Positions 33,068 to 43,600 of a DNA stretch of 64,000 bases are shown here, piece after piece. Position 1 is the first letter of the stretch, and every line of letters begins with the position of its first letter. Location of the stretch: NCBI RefSeq assembly GCF_900106755.1, contig NZ_FNNN01000003.1, forward strand, positions 62,001 to 126,000. Reading direction: 5' to 3'. The DNA is from Bacteroides faecis MAJ27. Lineage in GTDB: Bacteria > Bacteroidota > Bacteroidia > Bacteroidales > Bacteroidaceae. Under the pieces are notes generated by a model. It worked only from the letters and a program-made list of their open reading frames with translations. It was not told where the DNA came from and did not search any database. The translations under genes were made by a program, and so were the position numbers.

Positions 33068-34195
33068 ATGAAAAAGAATTATTTACTATATTTTTTATTG
33101 TTAGCATTGAGCACCCCGATATGGGTGAGTTGTAATGACTGGACAGAATCAGAAGCGAAAGATTACTTCGAAGGTCCCTCTGAAGAATATTATGCAGCCT
33201 TGCGTGCATATAAAAAGTCTGATCATCCAAAAGCTTTCGGATGGTTCGGCAACTGGACAGGCGAAGGTGCTTCATTGGTTAATAGCATGGCGGGAATACC
33301 TGATAGCGTAGACGTTGTATCTATTTGGGGAAACTGGTCGAATATCACAGAAGCACAAAAGAAAGACCTTCAATTCTGCCAGCAGGTAAAAGGAACTCGT
33401 TTCACTATGTGCTTTATTATCACTTCCGTAGGTACACAGATCACTCCGCAACATATATATGACAATTGGGAATCAATGGGATTTGCCAGTCAACAGGAGG
33501 CTGTAAATGACTTCTGGGGGTGGCCTTCCGATGAGTCCAATAAAGAGGCAGTTGAAGCATCCATCCGCAAATATGCGAGTGCAATTGCTGATACAATCAA
33601 TAAATATGGATATGACGGTTTTGACATTGACTACGAACCCAATTATGGTAATTCGGGTAACATTGTAGACGATGATGACAGAATGTTCATATTTGTAGAC
33701 GAACTTGGCAAATACTTCGGTCCTAAATCCGGAACCGGCAAGTTATTGATCATCGACGGCGAACCACAAAGTATAAAGAACAGACCCGATGTAGGTCCTT
33801 ACTTTGATTACTTTATCATTCAGGCCTATAAACCCGGTAATGACAACAACCTGGACAAACGACTGATTGATGGCGGTGTGGCAGGTCCGGGACTTGTTCA
33901 GACCTACGGCAGTGTAATGTCCGAAGAACAAATCACAAAAATGACCATCATGACCGAAAACTTTGAAGCCGTAGATGCTGCAATGGATGGTGGATATCCT
34001 TATATCGACCGTTATGGTAACAGCATGAAATCCTTGGAAGGAATGGCACGCTGGCAACCGAAAAACGGTTTCCGTAAAGGCGGAGTAGGAAGCTATCATA
34101 TGGAAGCGGAGTATCCGACAAACCCGGAATACAAGAATCTACGCAAAGCTATTCAAATTATGAATCCTTCTACCAAACCGTTAATTAAATATTAA
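33068..34195 (+). CDS. GH18 endo-beta-N-acetylglucosaminidase, lipoprotein (operon C)
   Basis: 375 aa. Lipobox IWVSC (Cys22) and GH18 signature DGFDIDYE with catalytic Glu190. AFGWFGNWTGEG and GVGSYHMEAEYPTNPEYKN are shared with the paralogues; IIQAYKPGNDNN corresponds to the substrate-facing strand. The loops between the conserved strands differ clearly from the A and B copies, which suggests different N-glycan preference. Positional equivalent from memory: BT1048. It lies between susD and the LamG lipoprotein. Confidence 0.92.
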   Translation: MKKNYLLYFLLLALSTPIWVSCNDWTESEAKDYFEGPSEEYYAALRAYKKSDHPKAFGWFGNWTGEGASLVNSMAGIPDSVDVVSIWGNWSNITEAQKKDLQFCQQVKGTRFTMCFIITSVGTQITPQHIYDNWESMGFASQQEAVNDFWGWPSDESNKEAVEASIRKYASAIADTINKYGYDGFDIDYEPNYGNSGNIVDDDDRMFIFVDELGKYFGPKSGTGKLLIIDGEPQSIKNRPDVGPYFDYFIIQAYKPGNDNNLDKRLIDGGVAGPGLVQTYGSVMSEEQITKMTIMTENFEAVDAAMDGGYPYIDRYGNSMKSLEGMARWQPKNGFRKGGVGSYHMEAEYPTNPEYKNLRKAIQIMNPSTKPLIKY

Positions 34196-34201
34196 TTCAC
34201 T

Positions 34202-35383
34202 ATGAAACAGATTAAGAACATAAGAAACTTCTTGCTGATATCGCTTATTGCAGGCGGTACATGGATTGGCTGTGATGATGCGAATTATAGCACATTGGAT
34301 ACACATGTCTTTTTCGAAGAAGCTTTAACTGCATCAAGCACTAAAGTGACTGTCATGGGCAGCGGTGAAACTAATGTGACTCTGAATGCTCATATCAGCA
34401 ATACACAACAAAAAGATAACAGCTACAGCCTGACAATAGATCAGGCGGCTCTTGACGCATACAACAAAGCTAATGGTACCAACTATATCGCATTGCCGGA
34501 AACTCATTACACCCTTCCGGACAATATAACGATAAAGGCAGGTGCCTATAACGCAGATCCCATTTCCATACACATTAAAGCATTCTCTGAAGAGATGAAC
34601 GCATCCGGCGAATCATATGCTTTACCTGTGCGTTTGGTAGCTAAACAGGGCAGCATTGACGTAATGCCCGTTACCGGCAGTCTGGTGATTCTGGCCAATA
34701 GCATAATGGAATTCTCTGCTCCACAGTTTGTCGGAAGCACAGAACTCGTAGCCAAGAAATTCTCAGAAGCTCCCGAAACTTACAATGAATTTACTGTCGA
34801 AGTACGTTTCCAGGTCAGCAATACCGCCAATCGTAACCGTGCAGTATTCAGCACATCCGGTAGCGACGGTAAGAGCTTGTTATTACGTTTCGAAGACCCG
34901 CAAAGCGATAATAATGACCACAAGGCTCACTCATTGGTTCAGATTCAGACTCACGAAACCTATCTGAATCCGACCTACTCTTTCGAACCTAATAAGTGGC
35001 AACACCTTGCTGTGACATACAATGGTTCCAAATATCGTATCTACATTAACGGTAAAGACGGAGGCTCAAAAGACGTTGCCGGCGGACCTTGTATATTTGG
35101 TAGTATGAGTTGGTTTAGTGGCGGTAGCTGGTGGAGCGGATGTAAGATATTGGTGAGCGAAGCTCGTATTTGGTCCGTATGCCGGTCGGAAATTCAGATT
35201 CAGAATAACATGACTATCACAAGCCCGAAATCTCCGGGATTAGAAGCTTATTGGAGATTCAATGAAGGTAAAGGTAATGTATTTGAAGATGCTACCGGCA
35301 AAGGACATACTATTACCACAACAGTCACTCCAGTGTGGATAGATAAGATTCTGTCTACGGATGAAGCTACTCCATGGAAATAA
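34202..35383 (+). CDS. Surface lipoprotein, DUF1735 plus LamG domain (operon C)
   Basis: 393 aa. Lipobox WIGC then DDANYSTLDTHVFFEEA. DUF1735 about 25-160 (TIDQAALDAYNKANGTNYIALPETHY, then DNITIKAGAYNADP). LamG about 175-385 (FTVEVRFQVSNTANRNR, WQHLAVTYNGSKYRIYINGKDGG, EARIWSVCRSEIQIQNNM, LEAYWRFNEGKGNVFEDATG). It starts 6 bp after GH18. It most resembles the operon A paralogue and probably binds glycan at the surface. Confidence 0.82.
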   Translation: MKQIKNIRNFLLISLIAGGTWIGCDDANYSTLDTHVFFEEALTASSTKVTVMGSGETNVTLNAHISNTQQKDNSYSLTIDQAALDAYNKANGTNYIALPETHYTLPDNITIKAGAYNADPISIHIKAFSEEMNASGESYALPVRLVAKQGSIDVMPVTGSLVILANSIMEFSAPQFVGSTELVAKKFSEAPETYNEFTVEVRFQVSNTANRNRAVFSTSGSDGKSLLLRFEDPQSDNNDHKAHSLVQIQTHETYLNPTYSFEPNKWQHLAVTYNGSKYRIYINGKDGGSKDVAGGPCIFGSMSWFSGGSWWSGCKILVSEARIWSVCRSEIQIQNNMTITSPKSPGLEAYWRFNEGKGNVFEDATGKGHTITTTVTPVWIDKILSTDEATPWK

Positions 35384-35399
35384 AATTAATATAATTACT

Positions 35400-36308
35400 A
35401 TGAATAAAGTATTTCAATCTATAATCATTGCGCTCATGAGTGCAATGATTCCCTTCTTCTCATCTTGCAGTGATGATGATTCGGTTAATGAATGGGATAT
35501 GAGTTACGTTTCTTTATTACCGGCAGATTATTTGCAGCCGACTCCTTCATTCACACTGAAACATGTTGAAGAAGAAGGTATTGAAGGCAGTGTTGAGTTT
35601 CAGTTTATGGCTACAACACAAAAAGCCATTGCTCAGGATATAAATGTGCGCTACAGTGTTACTTGTGATGGAATTGATGCAGACAAGATCAATCTGAGTG
35701 ATAAAAATCTAGTGATAAAAGGTGGTTCTACAGCCTCAGAGCCGATTACCTTAAGTATTACAGACTGGAAGTATCTGGAAAGCACCAAAGAAGCCCTTGA
35801 CTATACGTTGAAAATCAAGATCACAGATATTGAGTCTACATCGTCGGAAGTCGCAAATGCAGCATATTATCAGGAAATCATCCTGAAAATCTCTAAAACT
35901 GCAGAAAAGAAAAAAGAAAGTGTATTGCTGACCAATGCCAAAGACTGGATATTCACCTTTATAGAAGGAGTAGAAAATGCAGAATCAAACTCCGTTGCAG
36001 GAACAGGAAGCAATGACGTTGCCACGAATGGAGTACCTTTTTGGCTGACAGTTGACTTTAAAGAAGTAAAAACAGTCACAGGTATTCAAACTACCCATTG
36101 GGGAGCCGGATATGCTCCTTCAAAAGTGGAAATATTCTCCTCTGAAAATGGAGACAAGTGGACGTCTATCGGACAATGGGACACGAAAGGAAGAAACCAA
36201 ACCATTACTTTTGATGAACGGATTAAGACACGTTACCTGAAATATCAGATGGTTACTGTTCCCAGCCGTGTAGATATCACAAAATTCTATATCTATGCAT
36301 GGGAATAA
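35400..36308 (+). CDS. Surface lipoprotein with C-terminal F5/8-type-C module (operon C)
   Basis: 302 aa from the ATG at 35400, which opens the lipoprotein signal (IPFFSSC then DDDS); an earlier in-frame ATG would overlap the previous gene and bury the signal. A DUF1735-like Ig domain spans about 30-170 and a discoidin-like domain about 180-302 (FWLTVDFKEVKTVTGIQTTHWG, KVEIFSSENGDKWTSIGQW, RYLKYQMVTVPS). It is a shorter counterpart of the operon A protein at 10779, with one Ig domain fewer. Last gene of operon C, followed by a terminator. Confidence 0.8.
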   Translation: MNKVFQSIIIALMSAMIPFFSSCSDDDSVNEWDMSYVSLLPADYLQPTPSFTLKHVEEEGIEGSVEFQFMATTQKAIAQDINVRYSVTCDGIDADKINLSDKNLVIKGGSTASEPITLSITDWKYLESTKEALDYTLKIKITDIESTSSEVANAAYYQEIILKISKTAEKKKESVLLTNAKDWIFTFIEGVENAESNSVAGTGSNDVATNGVPFWLTVDFKEVKTVTGIQTTHWGAGYAPSKVEIFSSENGDKWTSIGQWDTKGRNQTITFDERIKTRYLKYQMVTVPSRVDITKFYIYAWE

Positions 36309-36344
36309 ACATGTGGAATAAGTTTTCCATCAATTAAAAAACAG

Positions 36345-36391
36345 ACAAGAGCAAACTTACAAGGAAAATGTATAAGTTTGCTCTTGTTTTA
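36345..36391 (+). terminator. Terminator of operon C
   Basis: A perfect 15-bp stem (36345-36359 with 36373-36387) is followed by TTTT. The GH20 gene beginning 48 bp later therefore needs its own promoter. Confidence 0.9.
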
Positions 36392-36434
36392 TATAGAGCT
36401 AAAATCAACCTTTGACAAACATAAATTAGATAAA

Positions 36435-38756
36435 ATGAGAAAACATCATCTATTAGGAGCTATTCTTTTATGCGGTGGGTTATTTTCCTGTTCTTCAGAA
36501 GTCATCCAACAGGCAAATTATGAAATCATTCCTCTGCCCCAGGAAATCAAAATCAGTACTGGTAATTTTGTACTGAACGACCGGACTTCTATTGTTTATC
36601 CGAAAGGCAACGATGAAATGCAGCAAAATGCCAACCTACTGGCGACATACATTCGTCAGATGTCCGGCAAAAAGCTGAAAGTTATCGATGAACAGATTAC
36701 ATCGAACGTTATTACATTAACAACGGGACTGAATACAGACAATGCTGAAGCATACCAGTTGAAAGTAACTCCGGATAATATAATTATTAGGGGAGCCTCA
36801 GAAGCTGGTACTTTTTATGGTATACAGACATTACGAAAGTCACTTCCGGCAACAAACAAAGGAGATATAAGCCTTCCTGGTGTCGAAATTAACGACTATC
36901 CACGTTTCTCCTATCGCGGAGTACATTTAGACGTTTCACGCCACTTCTTCCCTATCGACTCCATTAAACGTTTCATTGATATGATGGCCTTACATAATAT
37001 CAATCGTCTGCACTGGCATCTGACAGATGATCAGGGATGGAGAATCGAAATAAAAAAACGTCCGGAACTCACGACTATAGGTTCCAAACGTTCAGCAACA
37101 GTCATCGGGCACAATTCCGGAGAATACGACGACGTTCCCTATAGTGGATTTTACACACAAGACGAAGCCAAAGATATTGTAAGATATGCCCAAGAACGCC
37201 ATATCACGGTAATACCGGAAATAGATCTTCCGGGACACATGCAAGCCGCACTTGCTGCTTATCCCGAATTGGGTTGTACAGGCGGTCCTTATGAAGTATG
37301 GAAAATGTGGGGAGTATCGGAGGACGTGTTATGTGCGGGAAATGACAAGACTCTGCTATTTATAGAAGACGTTTTAAGTGAAATGGTAGATATCTTCCCT
37401 TCCGAATATATTCACGTTGGCGGAGATGAATGCCCGAAGATACGCTGGGAAAAGTGTCCAAAATGTCAGGCACGTATCAAAGAACTAAGATTGAAAGCCG
37501 ATAAAAATCATACAGCCGAACAGAAACTACAGAGTTACATCATCAATTATGCGGAGCAGTTCCTTAACGGTAAAGGACGTCGGATCATCGGCTGGGAAGA
37601 GATACTGGAGGGAGGATTGGCACCTAATGCCACTGTCATGTCATGGAGAGGTATAGAAGGAGGAATTGAAGCTGTAAAACACAAACACGACGCGATCATG
37701 ACTCCCAGTTTATTCCTGTACTTCGACTACTATCAGACCATGGATACAGACAATGAACCACCTGCCATTGGCGGATATGTACCTTTGGAAAAAGTATATA
37801 GCTACGAACCGGTACCTCAGACACTCACTTCCGAAGAAGCAAAATACATCGTAGGAGTACAAGCCAATTTATGGACGGAATATATTCCTACTTACAGCCA
37901 AGTAGAATATATGGAATTACCCCGTATGGCTGCATTATCAGAAGTACAATGGACTATGCCGGAGAAGAAAGACTATGCAGATTTCCTGAAACGATTGCCC
38001 GGACTGATTACCATCTATGATCTGAACTACTATAATTATGCCAAACATATTTTTCAAGTAAAATCCCAATACATTCCTGACACAAAAGCCAATATACTGA
38101 ATGTGGTCCTATCTACTATTGATAATGCTCCGATTTATTATACCCTCGATGGCAATGAGCCTACTGCCGGTTCCAACGTATATACAGATACGTTGAGAAT
38201 TAATCAAAGCTGCACATTGAAAGCAATCACCATCCGTCCAAACGGTACAAGTACAGTGTTGAAAGAGGAAGTTAAATTCAATAAAGCTACTATGAAGCCA
38301 GTAACGATGCTACAGCCCATCAATGAAAAGTATAAATTCGAAGGAAAAAACACACTAATTGACGGGTTGGCAGGCAGCAGAAATTATCGTACCGGACGAT
38401 GGATTGCATTCTATCAGAATGACCTTGAAGCAGTAATTGATTTACAGCAGGAGACTCCGATAAGCAAAGCATGGGTACGCACTTATGCCGAAATAGGAGA
38501 AGAAATTCTCGATTTGCGCGAACTTTCCGTAGCCATATCAAACGATGGGAAAGGATACAAAGAAATAAAATCTGAAGTTTACCCTGTTGCCAGTAAGGAA
38601 GATAGAAATGGTATTTATACCCATGAACTATCTTTTGATACAGTGCAGGCACATTATGTGAAAATAACAGCCCGACCGGAATATGACATACCGACATGGC
38701 ACTGGGGAAAAGGAAGACCCGCATTTATATTCGTAGATGAAATAGGGTTGGAATAA
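36435..38756 (+). CDS. GH20 beta-N-acetylhexosaminidase, lipoprotein
   Basis: 773 aa from the ATG at 36435, chosen because it opens the lipoprotein signal (LCGGLFSC, Cys19); an upstream ATG at 36378 lies inside the terminator. Order: GH20b N-terminal domain (about 25-150), GH20 TIM barrel (about 155-500) with RGVHLDVSRHFFP, HWHLTDDQGWR and the catalytic pair Asp331-Glu332 in HVGGDECPKIRWEKC, a chitobiase-type C-terminal domain (PIYYTLDGNEPTAGSNVY) and an F5/8-type-C module to the end. The family removes terminal GlcNAc or GalNAc by substrate-assisted catalysis. It probably trims antennae of complex N-glycans. It stands between operon C and the regulator genes and is transcribed separately. 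Confidence 0.95.
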   Translation: MRKHHLLGAILLCGGLFSCSSEVIQQANYEIIPLPQEIKISTGNFVLNDRTSIVYPKGNDEMQQNANLLATYIRQMSGKKLKVIDEQITSNVITLTTGLNTDNAEAYQLKVTPDNIIIRGASEAGTFYGIQTLRKSLPATNKGDISLPGVEINDYPRFSYRGVHLDVSRHFFPIDSIKRFIDMMALHNINRLHWHLTDDQGWRIEIKKRPELTTIGSKRSATVIGHNSGEYDDVPYSGFYTQDEAKDIVRYAQERHITVIPEIDLPGHMQAALAAYPELGCTGGPYEVWKMWGVSEDVLCAGNDKTLLFIEDVLSEMVDIFPSEYIHVGGDECPKIRWEKCPKCQARIKELRLKADKNHTAEQKLQSYIINYAEQFLNGKGRRIIGWEEILEGGLAPNATVMSWRGIEGGIEAVKHKHDAIMTPSLFLYFDYYQTMDTDNEPPAIGGYVPLEKVYSYEPVPQTLTSEEAKYIVGVQANLWTEYIPTYSQVEYMELPRMAALSEVQWTMPEKKDYADFLKRLPGLITIYDLNYYNYAKHIFQVKSQYIPDTKANILNVVLSTIDNAPIYYTLDGNEPTAGSNVYTDTLRINQSCTLKAITIRPNGTSTVLKEEVKFNKATMKPVTMLQPINEKYKFEGKNTLIDGLAGSRNYRTGRWIAFYQNDLEAVIDLQQETPISKAWVRTYAEIGEEILDLRELSVAISNDGKGYKEIKSEVYPVASKEDRNGIYTHELSFDTVQAHYVKITARPEYDIPTWHWGKGRPAFIFVDEIGLE

Positions 38757-38803
38757 AACCTAAGAAAAGAGTTGCTGTTAAAGGATCTCCGATAAGTTCA
38801 AAT

Positions 38804-38838
38804 AAAAAAGGTATGCCATTCAGCGACATACCTTTTTT
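38804..38838. terminator. Bidirectional terminator between GH20 and FecR genes
   Basis: AAAAAAGGTATG (38804-38815) pairs with CATACCTTTTTT (38827-38838), with T-runs on both strands, between convergent genes. Confidence 0.9.
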
Positions 38839-38859
38839 AAACATTCTCTCTATATCTCT

Positions 38860-39858
38860 TTATTTTTTAGACAATCGAATAATCCGCCCTTCCTTCTTAT
38901 AACTGAAGTGATTTGTATGCATCAACACATTCAATATCTCGTCTGGAAGATTATCTGTAGAAAATTCGCCGGTAAAACGTTCAACCTTCAAACTCTCGTC
39001 ATCATACACAAACTTCAAATCATACAGTTTCTCCATGATATTTGTAATCTCCAGCAATGAATGCTGCTTGAATTTCAGCTTTCCGTTAATCCAGAGCAGA
39101 ACTTCAGTCGGCTCGGCATATTCTATCAATTCAGCCTGATAAGTTGTTGTATTAATGTTCAACGTTTGTCCCGGCTTCAGCAAGTATCCATTATTTACGG
39201 TTCGCGGAGATTCCATTCTTACAGAACCTTGCAACAAAGTAGTCACTACCCTATCCTCTTCTTCACGTGCCCGTACATTAAACTTTGTACCCAACACACA
39301 GGTCTTAATATGCTTAGTATTAACAATGAAAGGAGCATGCTTATCACGAGCCACCTCAAAATAAGCTTCACCCGACAAATCAATCTGACGATCCGTACTC
39401 CAGAAAGAATTACGGTAAATAAGCTTCGTAGATGCATTCAGCCAAACCTTACTACCGTCCGGAAGTACTGTTTGCGCTCTCTGTCCGCCGGTAGTCATCA
39501 CTGTATAATCAGAAAGTTTATTGGAAAGCAATCCCCACGCAATTCCACCTGCGAAAACAAGACCTGCCAGAAAAGCGGCTGCCGCGGACGCATAATGTCC
39601 CCATCGAACCGATATACTTCTTCGCTTGGCTTTTTTCTCCTTTTCACGTACGAGCGACTTAAACTTCGTCAATGAAGCTTCTGTGTCTACAGCATCCATC
39701 ACTGCCATACGGTCGCCTACAAAAAGGGTATAATAAAGTTGCTCTAGTATTTGTCGGTTTTCCGGTGCTTCTTCACACCACAATTCTACCTGCCGACATT
39801 CTTCGTCATTGCTTCCTCCCCGCAAGTAGTTCACCAAGATAGATTCATCCATGTTCAA
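38860..39858 (-). CDS. FecR-type anti-sigma factor
   Basis: 332 aa. A cytoplasmic N-terminal segment (about 1-85) that would bind sigma, one membrane segment about 90-112 (ASAAAAFLAGLVFAGGIAWG), a periplasmic FecR domain about 118-215 (TGGQRAQTVLPDGSKVWLNASTKL, GEAYFEVARDKHAPFIV, LGTKFNVRA) and a C-terminal DUF4974 domain about 255-330. In Bacteroides such proteins receive a signal from the STN domain of a SusC receptor and release an ECF sigma factor. The divergent ECF gene at 40016 is its obvious partner and the STN-bearing receptor at 21191 its likely input. Confidence 0.93.
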   Translation of the reverse strand: MNMDESILVNYLRGGSNDEECRQVELWCEEAPENRQILEQLYYTLFVGDRMAVMDAVDTEASLTKFKSLVREKEKKAKRRSISVRWGHYASAAAAFLAGLVFAGGIAWGLLSNKLSDYTVMTTGGQRAQTVLPDGSKVWLNASTKLIYRNSFWSTDRQIDLSGEAYFEVARDKHAPFIVNTKHIKTCVLGTKFNVRAREEEDRVVTTLLQGSVRMESPRTVNNGYLLKPGQTLNINTTTYQAELIEYAEPTEVLLWINGKLKFKQHSLLEITNIMEKLYDLKFVYDDESLKVERFTGEFSTDNLPDEILNVLMHTNHFSYKKEGRIIRLSKK

Positions 39859-39914
39859 TCATCCTTTTACTATAAAAAAATATAATACCTCTGTTATTAA
39901 TACAGTTGACAGCG

Positions 39915-39922
39915 CAAAGATA
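39915..39922 (-). promoter_or_regulatory. Putative -7 element of the FecR gene
   Basis: TATCTTTG on the minus strand matches TAnnTTTG, 56 bp before the start codon, in the short region shared with the divergent sigma gene. Confidence 0.55.
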
Positions 39923-39984
39923 CTAAACTAAAAAAGAAAAAAATATTTTCTCCCGTTTTATTTCGTTTCTTTCATTGCTTTCAT

Positions 39985-39992
39985 TATTTTTG
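39985..39992 (+). promoter_or_regulatory. Putative -7 element of the ECF sigma gene
   Basis: TATTTTTG matches TAnnTTTG, 23 bp before the start codon, with TTTC 20 bp further upstream in place of the -33 TTTG. Confidence 0.55.
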
Positions 39993-40015
39993 CTCTGCAT
40001 AAAAAATAATGAAGA

Positions 40016-40624
40016 ATGCAACAACCTCCTATATACCTAGATATTAACAATAATAAATCTATCATCACCGCCTTAAAGGCAGGCGAAGAATATGTATTCG
40101 ACGCCGTCTACAGGCACTATTTCAGTAGATTATGTGCTTTTTGTTCGCAATATGTCAGCGAACAAGAGGAGATTGAGGAGATTGTACAGGACACAATGAT
40201 GTGGTTATGGGAAAACCGTTGTAGCCTTCTAGAAGAGCTGACATTGAAAACGCTTCTTTTTACTATCGTGAAAAACAAGGCCCTGAACCGTATTTCGCAT
40301 TTTGAAATCAAGCGTAAGGTACATCAGGAAATTACAGAGAAATACGAGAAAGAATTCGATAATCCTGACTTTTATCTGGAAAATGAGTTATTCCGTCTTT
40401 ATGAGAATGCCTTGAAGCAACTTCCCAAAGATTATCGTGAAGCATACGAAATGAATCGTAGTCACCGGTTGACTCATAAAGAAATTGCAGAGAAGTTGAA
40501 CGTCTCTCCCCAAACAGTCAACTATCGTATCGGACAAGCATTAAAGCTGTTACGTATTGCCTTAAAAGACTATTTGCCTTTATTCATTCTTTATTTCGGG
40601 CCTAATATATTCAAACAATCATGA
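40016..40624 (+). CDS. ECF-type RNA polymerase sigma factor
   Basis: 202 aa. Region 2 covers about 15-95 (FDAVYRHYFSRLCAFCSQYV, EIVQDTMMWLWEN, LFTIVKNKALNRI) and region 4 about 130-185 (LPKDYREAYEMNRSHRLTHKEIAEKLNVSPQTVNYRIGQALK with a clear helix-turn-helix). It is divergent from the FecR anti-sigma gene (157 bp apart) and both have TAnnTTTG-type promoters. Likely activates the N-glycan operons when the STN receptor signals. The addA gene starts 19 bp downstream on the same strand, so some read-through is possible. Confidence 0.94.
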   Translation: MQQPPIYLDINNNKSIITALKAGEEYVFDAVYRHYFSRLCAFCSQYVSEQEEIEEIVQDTMMWLWENRCSLLEELTLKTLLFTIVKNKALNRISHFEIKRKVHQEITEKYEKEFDNPDFYLENELFRLYENALKQLPKDYREAYEMNRSHRLTHKEIAEKLNVSPQTVNYRIGQALKLLRIALKDYLPLFILYFGPNIFKQS

Positions 40625-40643
40625 AACAATTCATACTAAAAGC

Positions 40644-43600
40644 ATGAGCGAACTCCTAGTCTATAAAGCCTCGGCAGGTTCAGGCAAAACCTTTACCCTC
40701 GCCGTAGAATATATAAAATTGCTGATACTTAATCCACGCGCCTATCGGCAGATACTCGCCGTTACCTTTACCAATAAGGCGACAGCTGAAATGAAGGAAC
40801 GTATCCTTAGCCAACTATACGGTATTCAGATCGGTGATAAAGATTCCGAAGCCTACTTGAACCGTATCAAAGAAGAAACAGGAAAAACAGAACTGGAAAT
40901 ACGGGAAGCGGCAGGAATTGCTCTCGGATTTATGCTGCATGATTACAGCCGTTTCCGCGTAGAGACCATTGACTCTTTCTTTCAGTCCGTCATGCGCAAT
41001 CTGGCACGCGAACTGGAACTCAGTCCGAATTTAAACATCGAACTGAACAACGCAGAAGTACTCAGCGATGCAGTGGATAGCATGATTGAGAAATTAGGTC
41101 CTACCTCTCCTGTCCTCGCGTGGCTGTTGGACTACATTAATGAACGAATAGCCGATGACAAACGTTGGAATGTATCGGATGAAGTCAAAAACTTTGGACG
41201 TAACATCTTCGATGAAGGATATATAGAAAAAGGAGAAGGTCTTCGTCAACGCCTCCGTAATCCGGATACTATCAAAGAATACCGCAAGCAACTGAAAGCT
41301 CTTGAAACAGAGATACTGGAGCAGATGAAAGGATTCTACGAGCAGTTTGAAGGAGAGTTAGAAGGGCACGCCCTGACTGCCGATGAATTAAAAAACGGTT
41401 CACGGGGAATAGGCAGTTATTTCCGCAAATTGAATAATGGCATTCTAAGCAATGACATTCGTAACGCGACTGTTGAGAAATGTCTGGATGACGCCAAGAA
41501 CTGGGCGACAAAAACCTCTCCCCGTTATACCGATATTATAGATCTGGCAAATTCCAGTTTGATACAGATACTGGAAGATGCAGAAAAACTACGTTCTAAA
41601 AACAATCTTTTATTAAACAGTTGCCGGCTTTCCCTGCAACATCTCAACAAAGTGCAGCTGCTCGCCAATATCGATGAGGAGGTACGCCAACTGAACCATG
41701 ACAACAACCGATTCCTTCTGTCAGATACCAATGCCTTGTTACATCAACTGGTCAAGGATGGAGATTCTTCCTTCGTATTCGAGAAGATAGGAACCAACAT
41801 CCGCAATGTCATGATTGACGAGTTTCAGGATACCAGCCGAATGCAATGGGGAAACTTCAAGCTACTGTTGCTTGAAGGTCTTTCACAAGGAGCAGACAGC
41901 CTGATAGTAGGAGATGTCAAACAGTCAATCTATCGCTGGCGAAACGGTGACTGGGGAATTCTTAATGGTCTGAATGACCGCATTGAGCACTTTCCTATTA
42001 AAGTAAAAACACTGGCTACCAACCGAAGAAGTGAAACCAATGTCATCCGATTCAACAATCATATATTTACTGCCGCTGTAGATTACCTGAACGGTGTCTA
42101 CAAACAACAATTGGGCAAAGATTGCGATGACTTACAAAAGGCTTATGCCGATGTTGTACAAGAATCCCCCCGAAGTATGCAAAAGGGATATGTCAAAGCT
42201 ACTTTTCTGGAACCGGACGAAACACACGACTACATCGAACAGACATTAATTAGTCTGGGGGAAGAAGTAGAACACTTACTCTCTTCCGGTATACGACTGA
42301 ATGACATAGCGATCCTTGTACGAAAGAACAAAAGTATTCCCCGTATCGCAGACTATTTCGACAAAGAGTTACATTATAAAATCGTATCAGACGAAGCCTT
42401 TCGCCTCGATGCCTCTCTCGCCATCTGTATGATGATAGACGCATTGCGTTATCTGTCCGATGAAAACAATAAGATAGCCCGGGCCCAACTGGCAATAGCC
42501 TACCAAAATGAAGTTTTGCAGAAGAATATGGACTGGAATACGCTCCTGCTTCTTCCAATAGAGAACTATCTGCCATCCGTATTTCTCGAAAAGCAAAGAG
42601 AACTCCGTTTCATGCCTCTCTACGAATTACTGGAAGAACTATTCAGCATCTTCGAGATGGGGCACATCAAAGAACAAGATGCCTATCTGTTTGCCTTCTT
42701 CGATGCCGTGACGGATTATTTGCAAAGTAATTCCTCTGAGCTTGACAGTTTCATCCGCTACTGGGACGAGACACTATGCAGCAAAACTATTCCCAGCGGT
42801 GAAGTGGAAGGTATCCGGATCTTCTCCATCCACAAATCCAAAGGATTGGAATTTCATACAGTACTCCTCCCTTTCTGCGATTGGAAACTGGAAAATGAAA
42901 CGAATAACCAACTGGTATGGTGTGCTCCTCAAGAGGCTCCGTTTAATGACATGGACATCCTTCCAATCAATTACTCGACACAAATGGCCGAGTCCATTTA
43001 CGGGAACGATTATTTGCAGGAACGTCTTCAACTGTGGGTGGACAATCTCAACTTGCTTTATGTAGCCTTTACCCGTGCCGGAAAGAATCTTATCATATGG
43101 AGTAAAAAAGGTCAAAAAGGCACCATGTCCGAACTGTTAGCCAATACGCTGCCTGTAGTTGCCCTCAAAGAAGGTACTGATTGGGAAGAAGATTGTTATG
43201 AGCAAGGAGAACTATGTCCTTCGGAAGAAGAAAAAGCAAAAACTTCGACTAACAAACTAACTCAAAAACCTGAGAAATTACCCGTCCGCATGGAATCTAT
43301 GCGTCATGATATTGAATTCCGGCAATCCAACCGTTCCGCTGATTTCATTCAGGGAATCGAAGAAGAAGAATCGGACGACCGTTTTATCAACCGGGGGCGT
43401 ATGCTGCACACACTATTTTCCGCCATTGAAACGGCAGAAGACATTGATCCGGCTATCGAACGTCTGATTTTCGAAGGGGTCATCGGCAGCAACGAAAAAG
43501 CAGAAGAAATACGTGAAGTGGCTCACAAAGCTTTTTCTTCTCCGGAAATTCAAGACTGGTATTCAGGGGAATGGACCTTGTTTAACGAATGTGCTATCAT

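Noticed and set aside
36378..36434. Upstream start for the GH20 gene
   Set aside because: That ATG lies within the operon C terminator and would put 19 unrelated residues before a clear lipoprotein signal.
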